From Gammaproteobacteria bacterium (GTDB taxonomy: Bacteria > Pseudomonadota > Gammaproteobacteria > S012-40), in assembly GCA_015491615.1 (NCBI GenBank), contig WFVN01000068.1, positions 1 through 11,016 of the forward strand: DNA of 11,016 nucleotides, written 5' to 3'. The notes beneath the pieces were generated by a model. The model was not told the origin of the DNA and searched no databases. It worked only from the letters and a program-made list of their open reading frames with translations. Both the position numbers and the translations under genes were made by a program. Shown piece by piece: positions 1 to 6,444 of the stretch; positions within the stretch are counted from its first letter, which is position 1; every line of letters begins with the position of its first letter.

Positions 1-951
1 GATGGCGTAGGCCTGTTGTTCCGGGGTGCCGATGGCCTCGCTGAGGGCGCTAAGGTAGGTGGGGGAGGGGACGGCGACGGCCAGCTGGAAGGCCTCGTGC
101 AGGGTTTGCACGCGCGGGCTGGCGGGGGCCGCCTGGGCGATGTAGTAGAGGAGGTCCTTGACGAGGGCGTCGTCGGGGGCGGGTGCGCCGGCTGGGTCGC
201 GGGCCAGGGCCCCCAGGTGGCGTTCCACTTGGCCGAGGAGGCGGCGCAGGGGGAGGCTGGCTTCCAAGGTGCCCTGGGCGACCGCTTCGATGGCGCCGCC
301 GGCCACCCACCACAGGCGCCGGTGCGCCTCGCCGCAGTCGCTCTCCAGGAGGCAGTCGAGAACGGCTTGTAGTTGCGACAAGGCACGCTGGTCGTCGAGG
401 GTCTTGTACCAGGCCAGGAGGGCCGCCTGGTAGTAGCCGTGCAGGCGCCGGAGGACGGTGGGGAGGGCGTCCGCGGGAGTGGGTTGCTCGGCCGGCGGCG
501 GCGAGGCGACGGCGACCTCGAGACGCATGAGAAGGCCGGCGGAGAGGAGATCGGCCAGGCGCGCGGCGCGTAGTTCGTTGAGGATCGGCAGAAGGGCCAT
601 GGGCTGATCAGGGTGCCCGGCCTGGAGATGGCGCAGGTAGTTTTCCAGGGCGGTCATGCCCTGTGCCAGAACGGTCATGATTTCGTCCGCTTCCCCTTCT
701 TCCGCGGCGAGGGCGGCGGCTGCGGCCTCCATCTCTTCGCACAGGAGGGCGGCGCCGTGCCATTGGGCGATGGTGAGAATGCCGTGCAGTTGGTGCAGGT
801 GCTCGCGGGCCGTGTCGAGGGGAGCAGGGTGGCCGGGCCGATAGGCGGCAAGGGCTTTGCGAATGTGGGCCAGGGTTTCATCGAGGGCCGGCGTGAGCCA
901 GGCCAGGGGGGCGGGATAGAGGGGCGCGGTGGAGAGCTCGGGTCGGTCCAT
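1..951 (-). CDS. chpA: ChpA N-terminal part, Pil-Chp chemosensory histidine kinase (partial)
   Basis: An open frame of 317 codons runs from an ATG at 951 to the left edge with no stop, so only the N-terminus is present. The upstream AGGA, 7 bases before the ATG, supports this start. The protein reads MDRPELSTAP..., and around residues 50-75 it has HQLHG followed by GAALLCEEME. This matches the N-terminal Hpt-like domain of P. aeruginosa ChpA (HQVQG...GAALLAEEME, from memory). Further on, LPILNELRAAR and DDALVKDLLYYIAQA also match ChpA. H53 is kept, but the usual HxxKG lysine is a histidine (H56). In the family, ChpA is a very large hybrid kinase with many Hpt domains, a CheA core and a receiver; the kinase core lies outside this window. 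It would phosphorylate PilG to control type IV pili. It follows pilJ on the same strand after a 108-base gap, so it may have its own promoter. Confidence 0.88.
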   Translation of the reverse strand, partial: MDRPELSTAPLYPAPLAWLTPALDETLAHIRKALAAYRPGHPAPLDTAREHLHQLHGILTIAQWHGAALLCEEMEAAAAALAAEEGEADEIMTVLAQGMTALENYLRHLQAGHPDQPMALLPILNELRAARLADLLSAGLLMRLEVAVASPPPAEQPTPADALPTVLRRLHGYYQAALLAWYKTLDDQRALSQLQAVLDCLLESDCGEAHRRLWWVAGGAIEAVAQGTLEASLPLRRLLGQVERHLGALARDPAGAPAPDDALVKDLLYYIAQAAPASPRVQTLHEAFQLAVAVPSPTYLSALSEAIGTPEQQAYAI

Positions 952-1010
952 GGCGGAGTCCTGGCGGGGTGTGTCGGCCCTGGTCGTGATCGGGGCAGGG
1001 TAAGGGCGGA

Positions 1011-1050
1011 CGGATTATCGTTAGCTTAACAGAGTTTATCCCTGATTTTG
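1011..1050 (-). promoter_or_regulatory. Possible chpA promoter region in the pilJ-chpA gap
   Basis: The 108 bases between pilJ and chpA include an AT-rich island unlike the GC-rich surroundings. Read on the minus strand it contains GATAAT, five of six matches to the -10 consensus, just downstream of the inverted repeat GTTA-AGC-TAAC (1020-1030). The -35 with 17-base spacing (GGGATA) is poor. This could be an activator-dependent chpA promoter or operator, but the evidence is weak. Confidence 0.25.
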
Positions 1051-1059
1051 TTGCGTCTT

Positions 1060-3081
1060 TCACCCGTCTCCGGAGGAGTCGTCCTCGCTACGACGGAAAC
1101 CGGCGACGGCCTGGCGCAGGGCTTGGGCTTGGCGGGCCAGGGCGTGGGCCAGTTCACCGGTTTGTTCGGCGCCGGCCTGGTTACGCAGGGCGACGCCGTG
1201 GATCCATTCCATGCGTTTGGCGGTATGGCGGGCGCTGGCGGCCTGTTCGCGGGCCACGTGGGCGACCGCTTCCACCCAGTCGGCGAGACGGGCGACGGTG
1301 CCCTGGATCTCCAACAAGGCGGTACCGGCCCATTCGGCGCGGCGTACGGTGCCGGTGAGTCGTTCGCGGCTTTGTTCCATGGCGGTGATGGCTTCTTGGG
1401 CGTCCGTCTGGATGCCTTTGGCAAGGACTTCGATGCGTCCGGCCGCCTGGTGGGTACGTTCGGCCAGTTGCTGGACTTCGTCGGCGATGTGAGCGAACTC
1501 GCTGTCCAGCGGGGCGTTTCCGGTAGCGTGGATGGCCGCGTTGAGGGCGAGGATGTTGGTCTGGTCGGCGATGTCGCCGATGAGCTCGACGATGCCGCCG
1601 ATCTGTTGCGCCCCTTCTCCCAAGCGCTCGATGCGCTTGGCGGTGCGTTGCACGTGGTTTTCCAGGTCCCGCAGTTCCATTCTGCATTCGCGCAGGGCTT
1701 CGTTGCTCCGGCCGGCGTCGTGGAGGGCGGCGCGTGCCGCGTCCATCGCTTCCACGGCTTCGCGGTGGACGTTGTCGCTGTCGCGCGCCAAGTCGACGAC
1801 GGTCTCGGTGGCGGCTTTGATCTGCTCGCTCTGGTGGCGGGAGGCACGTCGCAGGTGCAGGGCGGTGGCCTGGGTCTCTTCAGCGGTGGCGGCCACTTCG
1901 CCGGCGGCGCGGTCGATGGCGGTGACCAGTGCGCGCAGGGCGCCGACGGCGTACTCGATGGCCTCGGCGATGGGAGCGAGGAGGGGATCGCGGGGATGGA
2001 CCCGGATGGTGAGATCGCCCTCGCCCAGGGGGTGGAGTTCTTGCGCCAGGGCGTTGATGGCCTCCCGTTGCCGGCGATGTCGTTCGGCATCCTGCTGGAA
2101 GCGGCGGCGAGCATCACGCACCATCAGCAAGCCCAGGACGAGGAACAAGAGGGCGACCACGCCCCCCAGGAGGTAGGCGGTGAGGTGATTCACCGGGCGT
2201 GCCTGGGACAGTCGGCCGATGGCCTCGCCGAGGGCGGCGAGGCGGGCGTCGAGGGTGTGGGCGGCGGTGTCGAGTCGCCGGCGTTCCTGACGCAGGTGTT
2301 GCAGGGCCGGCCCCTGTTCGATGATGTGTCGGATCAGCTCGGCGGTGGTGTCGAAGAGAGCGGCGAGGGCTTCGAGCTGGGTCCTCGCACGGGGGTCGGT
2401 GAGGCGCGACGGCATGTCGGGACCGACACCGCCTTCCAGCAGTGCCTGTAGACTGCGCTGAAAGGTGTGCAGATCTTCTTCCATTTGGGTCATGAGTCGG
2501 GCGTTGGGGGGGCCGTCGCTGAGGAGCCGGTTGGCGCCGGTGGCGATGCGCTGCGCCAGAAGGGCCTGGCGACCGGCATGGTAGAGGGCCGCGGCCGGGG
2601 CGCCGGCGTCCAAGAGGACGCGGGAGACGGCTTCCAGGAGGGCGGAGAGCTCGGGTTGGAAATCGTTGAGGGCGCGCACGTACTCGCGCACGGTGAGGAC
2701 CTCGGGGCGTTTGTCGAGGATCGCCCGCACCGGGTCCTGGAAGCGTCGCCAGGCATGTTGTGCCGCCGTCAGGGCGGGACGAGCGGCCTCCTGCAGGGGG
2801 GGCAGTTCCGCATCACCCCGGTCCAGTACCTGGAACAGGCGTTCGCCGCGCGCCAAGGCGCCCGCCGCCCGGTCGAAGGCATCTTCGTCGCCTTCGCTGG
2901 CGAGGAGGGTGTCCATGGCCAGACGATGGGCGAGGAGGCGCAGTTCCCCGGCGAGGGCCAGTTGCCGCTTTTCCTGTCGTTCCATGAGAGTGACGTAGGT
3001 GAAAGTGGCGGCCATGGCGGTCACCCCGAGAACGATGACGAGGAGGATGGCGAGGGTGCGGTAGGGGCGGCGTGAGGGCAT
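1060..3081 (-). CDS. pilJ: PilJ, methyl-accepting chemotaxis receptor of the Pil-Chp system
   Basis: This 673-residue protein is close to the length of P. aeruginosa PilJ (about 682). Visible layout: cytoplasmic start, first membrane helix about 8-29, a helical periplasmic sensor region about 31-299 in the PilJ-type fold, a second membrane helix about 300-321, a HAMP-like linker about 322-390, then a long coiled-coil signalling domain. The hairpin shoulder reads IADQTNILALNAAI (504-517) and resumes at ADEVQQLAERT (533-543), which identifies an MCP. The turn between them is highly unusual: residues 518-528 read HATGNAPLDSE instead of the near-universal EAARAGE.GRG. The ATG at 3081 lies 9 bases after the pilI stop, so the two are co-transcribed. 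In the family, PilJ senses surface or pilus signals and controls ChpA through PilI. The receptor assignment is firm; whether it still couples normally to CheW/CheA proteins is open. Confidence 0.93.
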   Translation of the reverse strand: MPSRRPYRTLAILLVIVLGVTAMAATFTYVTLMERQEKRQLALAGELRLLAHRLAMDTLLASEGDEDAFDRAAGALARGERLFQVLDRGDAELPPLQEAARPALTAAQHAWRRFQDPVRAILDKRPEVLTVREYVRALNDFQPELSALLEAVSRVLLDAGAPAAALYHAGRQALLAQRIATGANRLLSDGPPNARLMTQMEEDLHTFQRSLQALLEGGVGPDMPSRLTDPRARTQLEALAALFDTTAELIRHIIEQGPALQHLRQERRRLDTAAHTLDARLAALGEAIGRLSQARPVNHLTAYLLGGVVALLFLVLGLLMVRDARRRFQQDAERHRRQREAINALAQELHPLGEGDLTIRVHPRDPLLAPIAEAIEYAVGALRALVTAIDRAAGEVAATAEETQATALHLRRASRHQSEQIKAATETVVDLARDSDNVHREAVEAMDAARAALHDAGRSNEALRECRMELRDLENHVQRTAKRIERLGEGAQQIGGIVELIGDIADQTNILALNAAIHATGNAPLDSEFAHIADEVQQLAERTHQAAGRIEVLAKGIQTDAQEAITAMEQSRERLTGTVRRAEWAGTALLEIQGTVARLADWVEAVAHVAREQAASARHTAKRMEWIHGVALRNQAGAEQTGELAHALARQAQALRQAVAGFRRSEDDSSGDG

Positions 3082-3090
3082 GGGGAAGCT

Positions 3091-3543
3091 TCAGGTTTGT
3101 CGGCTCAGGCCGGGCAATCGGGCCAAGCGTTCCGGGGCGAGTACCCACCAGGGGCGACCGTCGAGGTGGTAGCCCGCTTCCAGGTAGGAGGCCAGGCGGG
3201 ACGGCGGTTGCGCGGTGTCGGTGGGGCCGCGCCGCAGGTGGACGATGCTGCGTGCCTCCTCCAAGCGCAAGGCGAGGGGCGGGCGGGTGATGCACACCAG
3301 CAGGCGGTGGCGGCGGTCCGGACGTTCCTCGGCGGCGCCGCCGAGACGCGCCAAGTGGATCACCGGTGTCAGTCCGGCGGGGCCTTCCACCAAGCCGGTC
3401 AACCAAGGGGGGCTGTCCGGCAAAGGGGTGGGGGGCGGGTGACGCAGGTACCCATGCAGGACGTGGATGCAGCGCGTCGGGACCGCCAACCACCAAGGGC
3501 CCGCCCGTACCGTCAGGGCAGGGAGGAGTTCGTCCGTGTCCAC
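3091..3543 (-). CDS. pilI: PilI, CheW-like adaptor of the Pil-Chp system
   Basis: This 150-residue soluble protein lies between pilG and pilJ, exactly where PilI lies in related genomes. The start is GTG at 3543, with AAGAGA about 5-6 bases upstream, 20 bases after the pilG stop. The CheW signature is weak but visible: WWLAVPTRCIHVL near residues 17-29, then LP and a Gly-rich segment leading into TPVIHLARLG (59-68), which corresponds to the family's ..RG.vvPvvdL... The conserved Arg-Gly of that motif is missing (residues 54-58 read GPAGL). P. aeruginosa PilI is a little longer (about 178 residues). The family role is to bridge PilJ and the CheA-type kinase ChpA. Identification rests as much on position as on sequence, and a domain search would settle it. 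Confidence 0.8.
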   Translation of the reverse strand: MDTDELLPALTVRAGPWWLAVPTRCIHVLHGYLRHPPPTPLPDSPPWLTGLVEGPAGLTPVIHLARLGGAAEERPDRRHRLLVCITRPPLALRLEEARSIVHLRRGPTDTAQPPSRLASYLEAGYHLDGRPWWVLAPERLARLPGLSRQT

Positions 3544-3563
3544 GGTAATCTCTTGTCGGTCGG

Positions 3564-3983
3564 CTATGGATCGGCGCCGGGTCGCGATGCTAACACAGGG
3601 AAGCGCCGGTGGTCGGACAGGTGACGGGCCAACGCTTCGAGGAGTTCTTCCCGGGCGAAAGGTTTGGTGAGGTATTCGTCGGAACCGGCCAGTCGTCCGC
3701 GAGCACGGTCGAAGAGCCCGTCCTTGCTGGTGAGCATGATCACTGGAATGCGGCGGAAATGGGGGTTGTGTTTGATGAGGGCGCAGGTCTGGTAGCCATC
3801 CAGGCGTGGCATCATCACATCCACCAGGATGAGGTCGGGACGTTCGTCGGCGGTGAGGGCCAGGGCCTCGAAGCCGTCGCGGGCGGTGACGACCTGGTAA
3901 CCGGCCTGCTCCAACAGGGCCTCAGCGGTTCGCCGGATGGTTCTGCTGTCGTCCACCACCAGGATTTTCGGCCGCTCAGCCAC
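3564..3983 (-). CDS. pilG: PilG, single-domain response regulator for twitching motility
   Basis: This is a 139-residue stand-alone receiver domain. The acidic pair is D11-D12, the phospho-acceptor is D55 in LILVDVMMPRLDGYQTCALIK, the Thr/Ser is T85, and the lysine is K107 in YLTKPF. The run from MMPRLDGYQTCALIK through SKDGLFDRARGR is nearly identical to P. aeruginosa PilG as remembered, and less like PilH. The start is GTG at 3983, chosen because AGAGG (3990-3994) sits 6 bases upstream and homology begins there. The open frame continues much further upstream, but that is antisense to gshB. It is the first gene of a pilG-pilI-pilJ(-chpA) unit. In the family, phosphorylated PilG promotes pilus extension, and it also affects cAMP signalling in Pseudomonas. 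No pilH follows it. Confidence 0.93.
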   Translation of the reverse strand: MAERPKILVVDDSRTIRRTAEALLEQAGYQVVTARDGFEALALTADERPDLILVDVMMPRLDGYQTCALIKHNPHFRRIPVIMLTSKDGLFDRARGRLAGSDEYLTKPFAREELLEALARHLSDHRRFPVLASRPGADP

Positions 3984-4020
3984 CTTGCACCTCTGCTTCG
4001 TCGATTCGCCCTCCGGGGGG

Positions 4021-4028
4021 ATTATAAT
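4021..4028. promoter_or_regulatory. Palindromic -10 element shared by pilG and gshB
   Basis: The 8-mer ATTATAAT is its own reverse complement, so it gives a perfect TATAAT on the plus strand (4023-4028) and on the minus strand (4026-4021). It lies between divergently oriented pilG and gshB in otherwise GC-rich DNA. Predicted transcript starts would be about 30 bases before pilG and about 65-70 bases before gshB. No good -35 is visible at 16-18 bases on either side, so an activator or extended contacts may be needed. The element is directly visible; its activity is inferred. Confidence 0.5.
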
Positions 4029-4091
4029 GCACCCTTCGTGCGCCTCGGGGGAGGGGCCATACGCTAGCGGCGCGGGGCTTAAGCGGCCATG

Positions 4092-4097
4092 AAGGAG
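4092..4097 (+). promoter_or_regulatory. Shine-Dalgarno that fixes the gshB start
   Basis: AAGGAG lies 6 bases before the ATG at 4104. It also lies inside the reading frame that would begin at the upstream ATG at 4089, which itself has no ribosome site. This favours 4104 as the true start. Confidence 0.7.
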
Positions 4098-4103
4098 AAA
4101 AGA

Positions 4104-5054
4104 ATGACACGGGTTCTGGGAGTGGTGATGGATCCCATCGCGTCCATACGCCCCGCGAAGGATTCCACCCTGGCCATGTTGCTGGCCGCCCAGGCCCGCG
4201 GATGGGCGTTGCGCTACATGGAGCTGGGCGATCTCTCCCTGCGCGACGGGCGCGCCTGGGGGCGCATGCGGGCGCTGCAGGTGGCCGACCGCGCCGAGGG
4301 TTGGTTCCGCCTCGGCGAAGCGGAGAGCGGCCCGCTGGCGGCGCTGGATGTGATCCTCATGCGTAAGGACCCGCCGGTGGACGTGGAATACTTCGCCGCC
4401 ACCTACATCCTGGAGCAGGCGGAGGCCGAGGGGGCCCGGGTGGTCAACCGCCCGCGCGGCCTGCGCGACCTGAACGAGAAGCTGGCCGCCGCCTGGGTTC
4501 CCCAGTGCTGCCCCCCCACGCGGGTGAGCCGCGACGCGGGGGAGCTGCGGGCCTTCCTGGAGGAACAGGGGGACATCGTCTTGAAGCCCCTGTTCGCCAT
4601 GGGCGGGACCTCGGTGTTCCGCGTGCGCGTCGGCGATCCCAACCTGTCGGTGATCCTGGAGACCCTCACCGACCACGGCCGCCGCTACGCCATGGCCCAG
4701 CGCTTCCTGCCAGAGATCCGCGAGGGAGACAAGCGCATCCTCCTGGTGGGGGGCGAGCCGGTGCCCTACGCCTTGGCGCGCATCCCCGCCCCGGGGGAGA
4801 CGCGCGGCAACCTGGCCGCTGGCGGGCGCGGCGAGGGGCGCCCCCTGAGCGAGCGCGACCGCTGGATTTGCGCCCAGGTGGCGCCCCTGCTGCGCGAACA
4901 CGGCATCCTCTTCGCCGGTCTCGACGTGATCGGCGACTACCTCACCGAGATCAACGTCACCAGCCCCACCGGCATCCGGGAACTGGACGCCCTCTATGGA
5001 CTCGATATCGGTAGCCTTCTTCTGGACGTGGTGCAGGAGCGCTTGACCCGTTGA
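4104..5054 (+). CDS. gshB: Glutathione synthetase
   Basis: This 316-residue cytosolic ATP-grasp enzyme joins gamma-glutamylcysteine and glycine, using ATP, to make glutathione. It aligns end to end with E. coli GshB as remembered: GVVMDPIASI at the start, DVILMRKDPP (82-91), RDLNEKL (121-127), the nucleotide-binding loop KPLFAMGGTSVFR (161-173), GEPVPYALARIP (217-228), RGNLAAGGRGE (234-244), and LTEINVTSPTG near 280-290, which carries the metal and glycine residues. The start at 4104 is preferred over 4089 because of the ribosome site and the homology. It leads the rightward operon: its TGA overlaps the TTG start of apbE. The position next to pilG matches Pseudomonas. Nothing suggests loss of function. 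Confidence 0.97.
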   Translation: MTRVLGVVMDPIASIRPAKDSTLAMLLAAQARGWALRYMELGDLSLRDGRAWGRMRALQVADRAEGWFRLGEAESGPLAALDVILMRKDPPVDVEYFAATYILEQAEAEGARVVNRPRGLRDLNEKLAAAWVPQCCPPTRVSRDAGELRAFLEEQGDIVLKPLFAMGGTSVFRVRVGDPNLSVILETLTDHGRRYAMAQRFLPEIREGDKRILLVGGEPVPYALARIPAPGETRGNLAAGGRGEGRPLSERDRWICAQVAPLLREHGILFAGLDVIGDYLTEINVTSPTGIRELDALYGLDIGSLLLDVVQERLTR

Positions 5055-6082
5055 TCCGATGGTTCCTCTTCGCCGCCCTGGCCCTCGTCGGTGCCTGCCA
5101 GGCCCCGGCGCCCAGCGTCTCCCGCCACGAGTTCCTCGCCTTCGGCACGCTCGTCTCCCTCAGCTTCCACGGCGTGGACGAGACTCTGGAGGCGCACGCC
5201 GTGCGCGCGGCGATGGACGATTTCGAGTACATGCACGGGGCCTGGCACCCCTGGGAGCCGGGCCCGCTGGCGCGCGTCAACGGGCTGTTGCCACTGGGCG
5301 GGCGCTTCACCTATCCCCCTTCCCTGCGCCCGCTGCTGCTGCGCGCGCGCGAGCTGTCGCGGGCGAGCGGCGGCCTGTTCGACCCCGCCATCGGCGGTCT
5401 GGTGAAGCTGTGGGGTTTCCACCAGGAGCCGCGCCCGCCGGGCCCGCCTCCCGATCCCGCGGCCATCGCCCGTTGGGTGGCCGCGCGTCCGAGCTTGGAT
5501 GACGTGGTCATCGACGGACTAGAGATGGTCAGCACCAATCCGGCGGTGGTGTTGGATTTCGGCGGTTTCGCCAAGGGCTACGGGGTGGACCGGGTGATCG
5601 AGCACCTGCGCGAGCTGGGGGTGCGCAATGCCATCGTCAACGCCGGCGGCGATCTGCGTGCCATCGGTGACAAGGGCGGGCGCCCCTGGCAGGTGGGGAT
5701 CCGCGATCCGCGCGGCCCCGGCGTCCTGGCCCGCCTGGCCGTCTCCGGCGACGAGAGCGTGTTCACCTCCGGCGACTACGAGCGCTTCTTCGAATACGAG
5801 GGGCGGCGCTATCATCACATCCTCGATCCGCGCACCGGCCAGCCGGCCCGCGGGCTCGTCTCGGTCACCGTGGTGACGCGCGAGGGGGCCCTCGCCGACG
5901 CCGCTGCCACCGCCCTCATGGTGGCCGGCCCCGAGGATTGGCCGCGCGTCGCCCGCGCCATGGGGGTGGAGCAGGTGATGGTGGTGACCGAGGCCGGCGA
6001 GATCCAAGTCACCCCCGCCCTGGCCGGACGCTTGCAATGGGAGAAACCGGTGCCCGCACCGCGTGTGAGGCCCCTGCCATGA
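5051..6082 (+). CDS. apbE: ApbE-type FAD:protein FMN transferase, lipoprotein
   Basis: This 343-residue enzyme, by family, attaches FMN from FAD covalently to Thr/Ser in exported flavoproteins. The N-terminus is a lipoprotein signal: a hydrophobic stretch about 4-15, lipobox VGAC, and Cys16 as the lipid site. Gln at +2 predicts an outer-membrane anchor facing the periplasm. Family motifs in order: FGTLVSL (31-37), FDPAIGGLVKLWGF (110-123), LDFGGFAKGYGVDRV (168-182), NAGGDLRAIG (197-206), SGDYERFF (240-247), HHILDPRTGQPA (255-266), and LADAAATAL (281-289) with the metal-binding acidic residue. The start is TTG at 5051, overlapping the gshB stop as TTGA. No ATG fits the frame and signal peptide, and AGGAG lies 11 bases upstream. 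It overlaps the next gene by ATGA. No FMN-accepting protein is encoded in the window, so its substrate is elsewhere or is an unrecognised neighbour. Confidence 0.95.
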   Translation: MIRWFLFAALALVGACQAPAPSVSRHEFLAFGTLVSLSFHGVDETLEAHAVRAAMDDFEYMHGAWHPWEPGPLARVNGLLPLGGRFTYPPSLRPLLLRARELSRASGGLFDPAIGGLVKLWGFHQEPRPPGPPPDPAAIARWVAARPSLDDVVIDGLEMVSTNPAVVLDFGGFAKGYGVDRVIEHLRELGVRNAIVNAGGDLRAIGDKGGRPWQVGIRDPRGPGVLARLAVSGDESVFTSGDYERFFEYEGRRYHHILDPRTGQPARGLVSVTVVTREGALADAAATALMVAGPEDWPRVARAMGVEQVMVVTEAGEIQVTPALAGRLQWEKPVPAPRVRPLP

Positions 6083-6444
6083 GACGGATGTCCCTCGCCG
6101 ATGCCGCCATTCTCGCCCTGGGCCTGGCCCTGACGGTGGCCGCCTGGACCGCGTTCGCCGGTCGTGGTGCGGGACAGACGGCGGTGGTGAGCGCCGACGG
6201 CCAGGTGGTGGCGCGCCTGCCCCTGGACCGCCCGGCGCGCCTGGTGGTGCCTGGACCCCTGGGGGAGACGGTGGTGGAGGTGCATGACGGTGCGGTGCGC
6301 TTCCTCAGCTCCCCGTGCACGCGCCAGATGTGTGTCCACAGCGGTTGGCTGCGGGCTGGCGGTGCCTTCGCCGCCTGCCTGCCCAACCGGGTGAGCGTGC
6401 GCGTGGCCGCCCTGGATGATCGCTATGACAGCATCAATTTCTGA
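6079..6444 (+). CDS. NusG domain II membrane-anchored protein (EetA-like)
   Basis: This 121-residue protein has one N-terminal membrane helix (about 8-27) and a small beta-rich domain that should face the periplasm. The domain shows the family signature CxxxxC...GW.....CLPN: Cys80, Cys85, Gly89-Trp90, Cys100 and LPN 101-103. This matches the stand-alone NusG_II family (PF07009 by recognition), which is not the transcription factor NusG itself. The ATG at 6079 overlaps the apbE stop by 4 bases, and the 3' end overlaps the next gene by 20 bases, so the three are translationally coupled. Proteins of this family accompany Gx-transporter and ApbE genes, including, as I recall, EetA in Listeria and lactobacilli. 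The biochemical role is not established. The three cysteines suggest a disulfide, metal or redox site, which is inference. Confidence 0.85.
   Translation: MRRMSLADAAILALGLALTVAAWTAFAGRGAGQTAVVSADGQVVARLPLDRPARLVVPGPLGETVVEVHDGAVRFLSSPCTRQMCVHSGWLRAGGAFAACLPNRVSVRVAALDDRYDSINF

Noticed and set aside
1..1029. Plus-strand open frames at 16-372 and 613-1029
   Set aside because: The minus strand has an unbroken 317-codon frame that matches ChpA. The plus frames are low-complexity shadows.
1498..1530. Compensating frameshifts as the cause of the odd PilJ tip
   Set aside because: The other two frames across these codons also fail to give the usual EAARAGE-type sequence.
1048..2451. Long plus-strand open frame (467 codons) antisense to pilJ
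   Set aside because: Its translation is Gly/Ala-rich with no family motif, and it mirrors pilJ, whose MCP motifs are clear. High GC leaves such frames open.
2536..2547. TGAN in the PilJ periplasmic region as an ApbE flavin-attachment motif
   Set aside because: It lacks the following Thr/Ser pattern and the FMN_bind context, and lies in a helical PilJ sensor segment.
3984..4901. N-terminal extension of PilG through an in-frame open stretch upstream
   Set aside because: It is antisense to gshB, crosses the divergent promoter, and receiver homology starts at the GTG at 3983, which has a good ribosome site.
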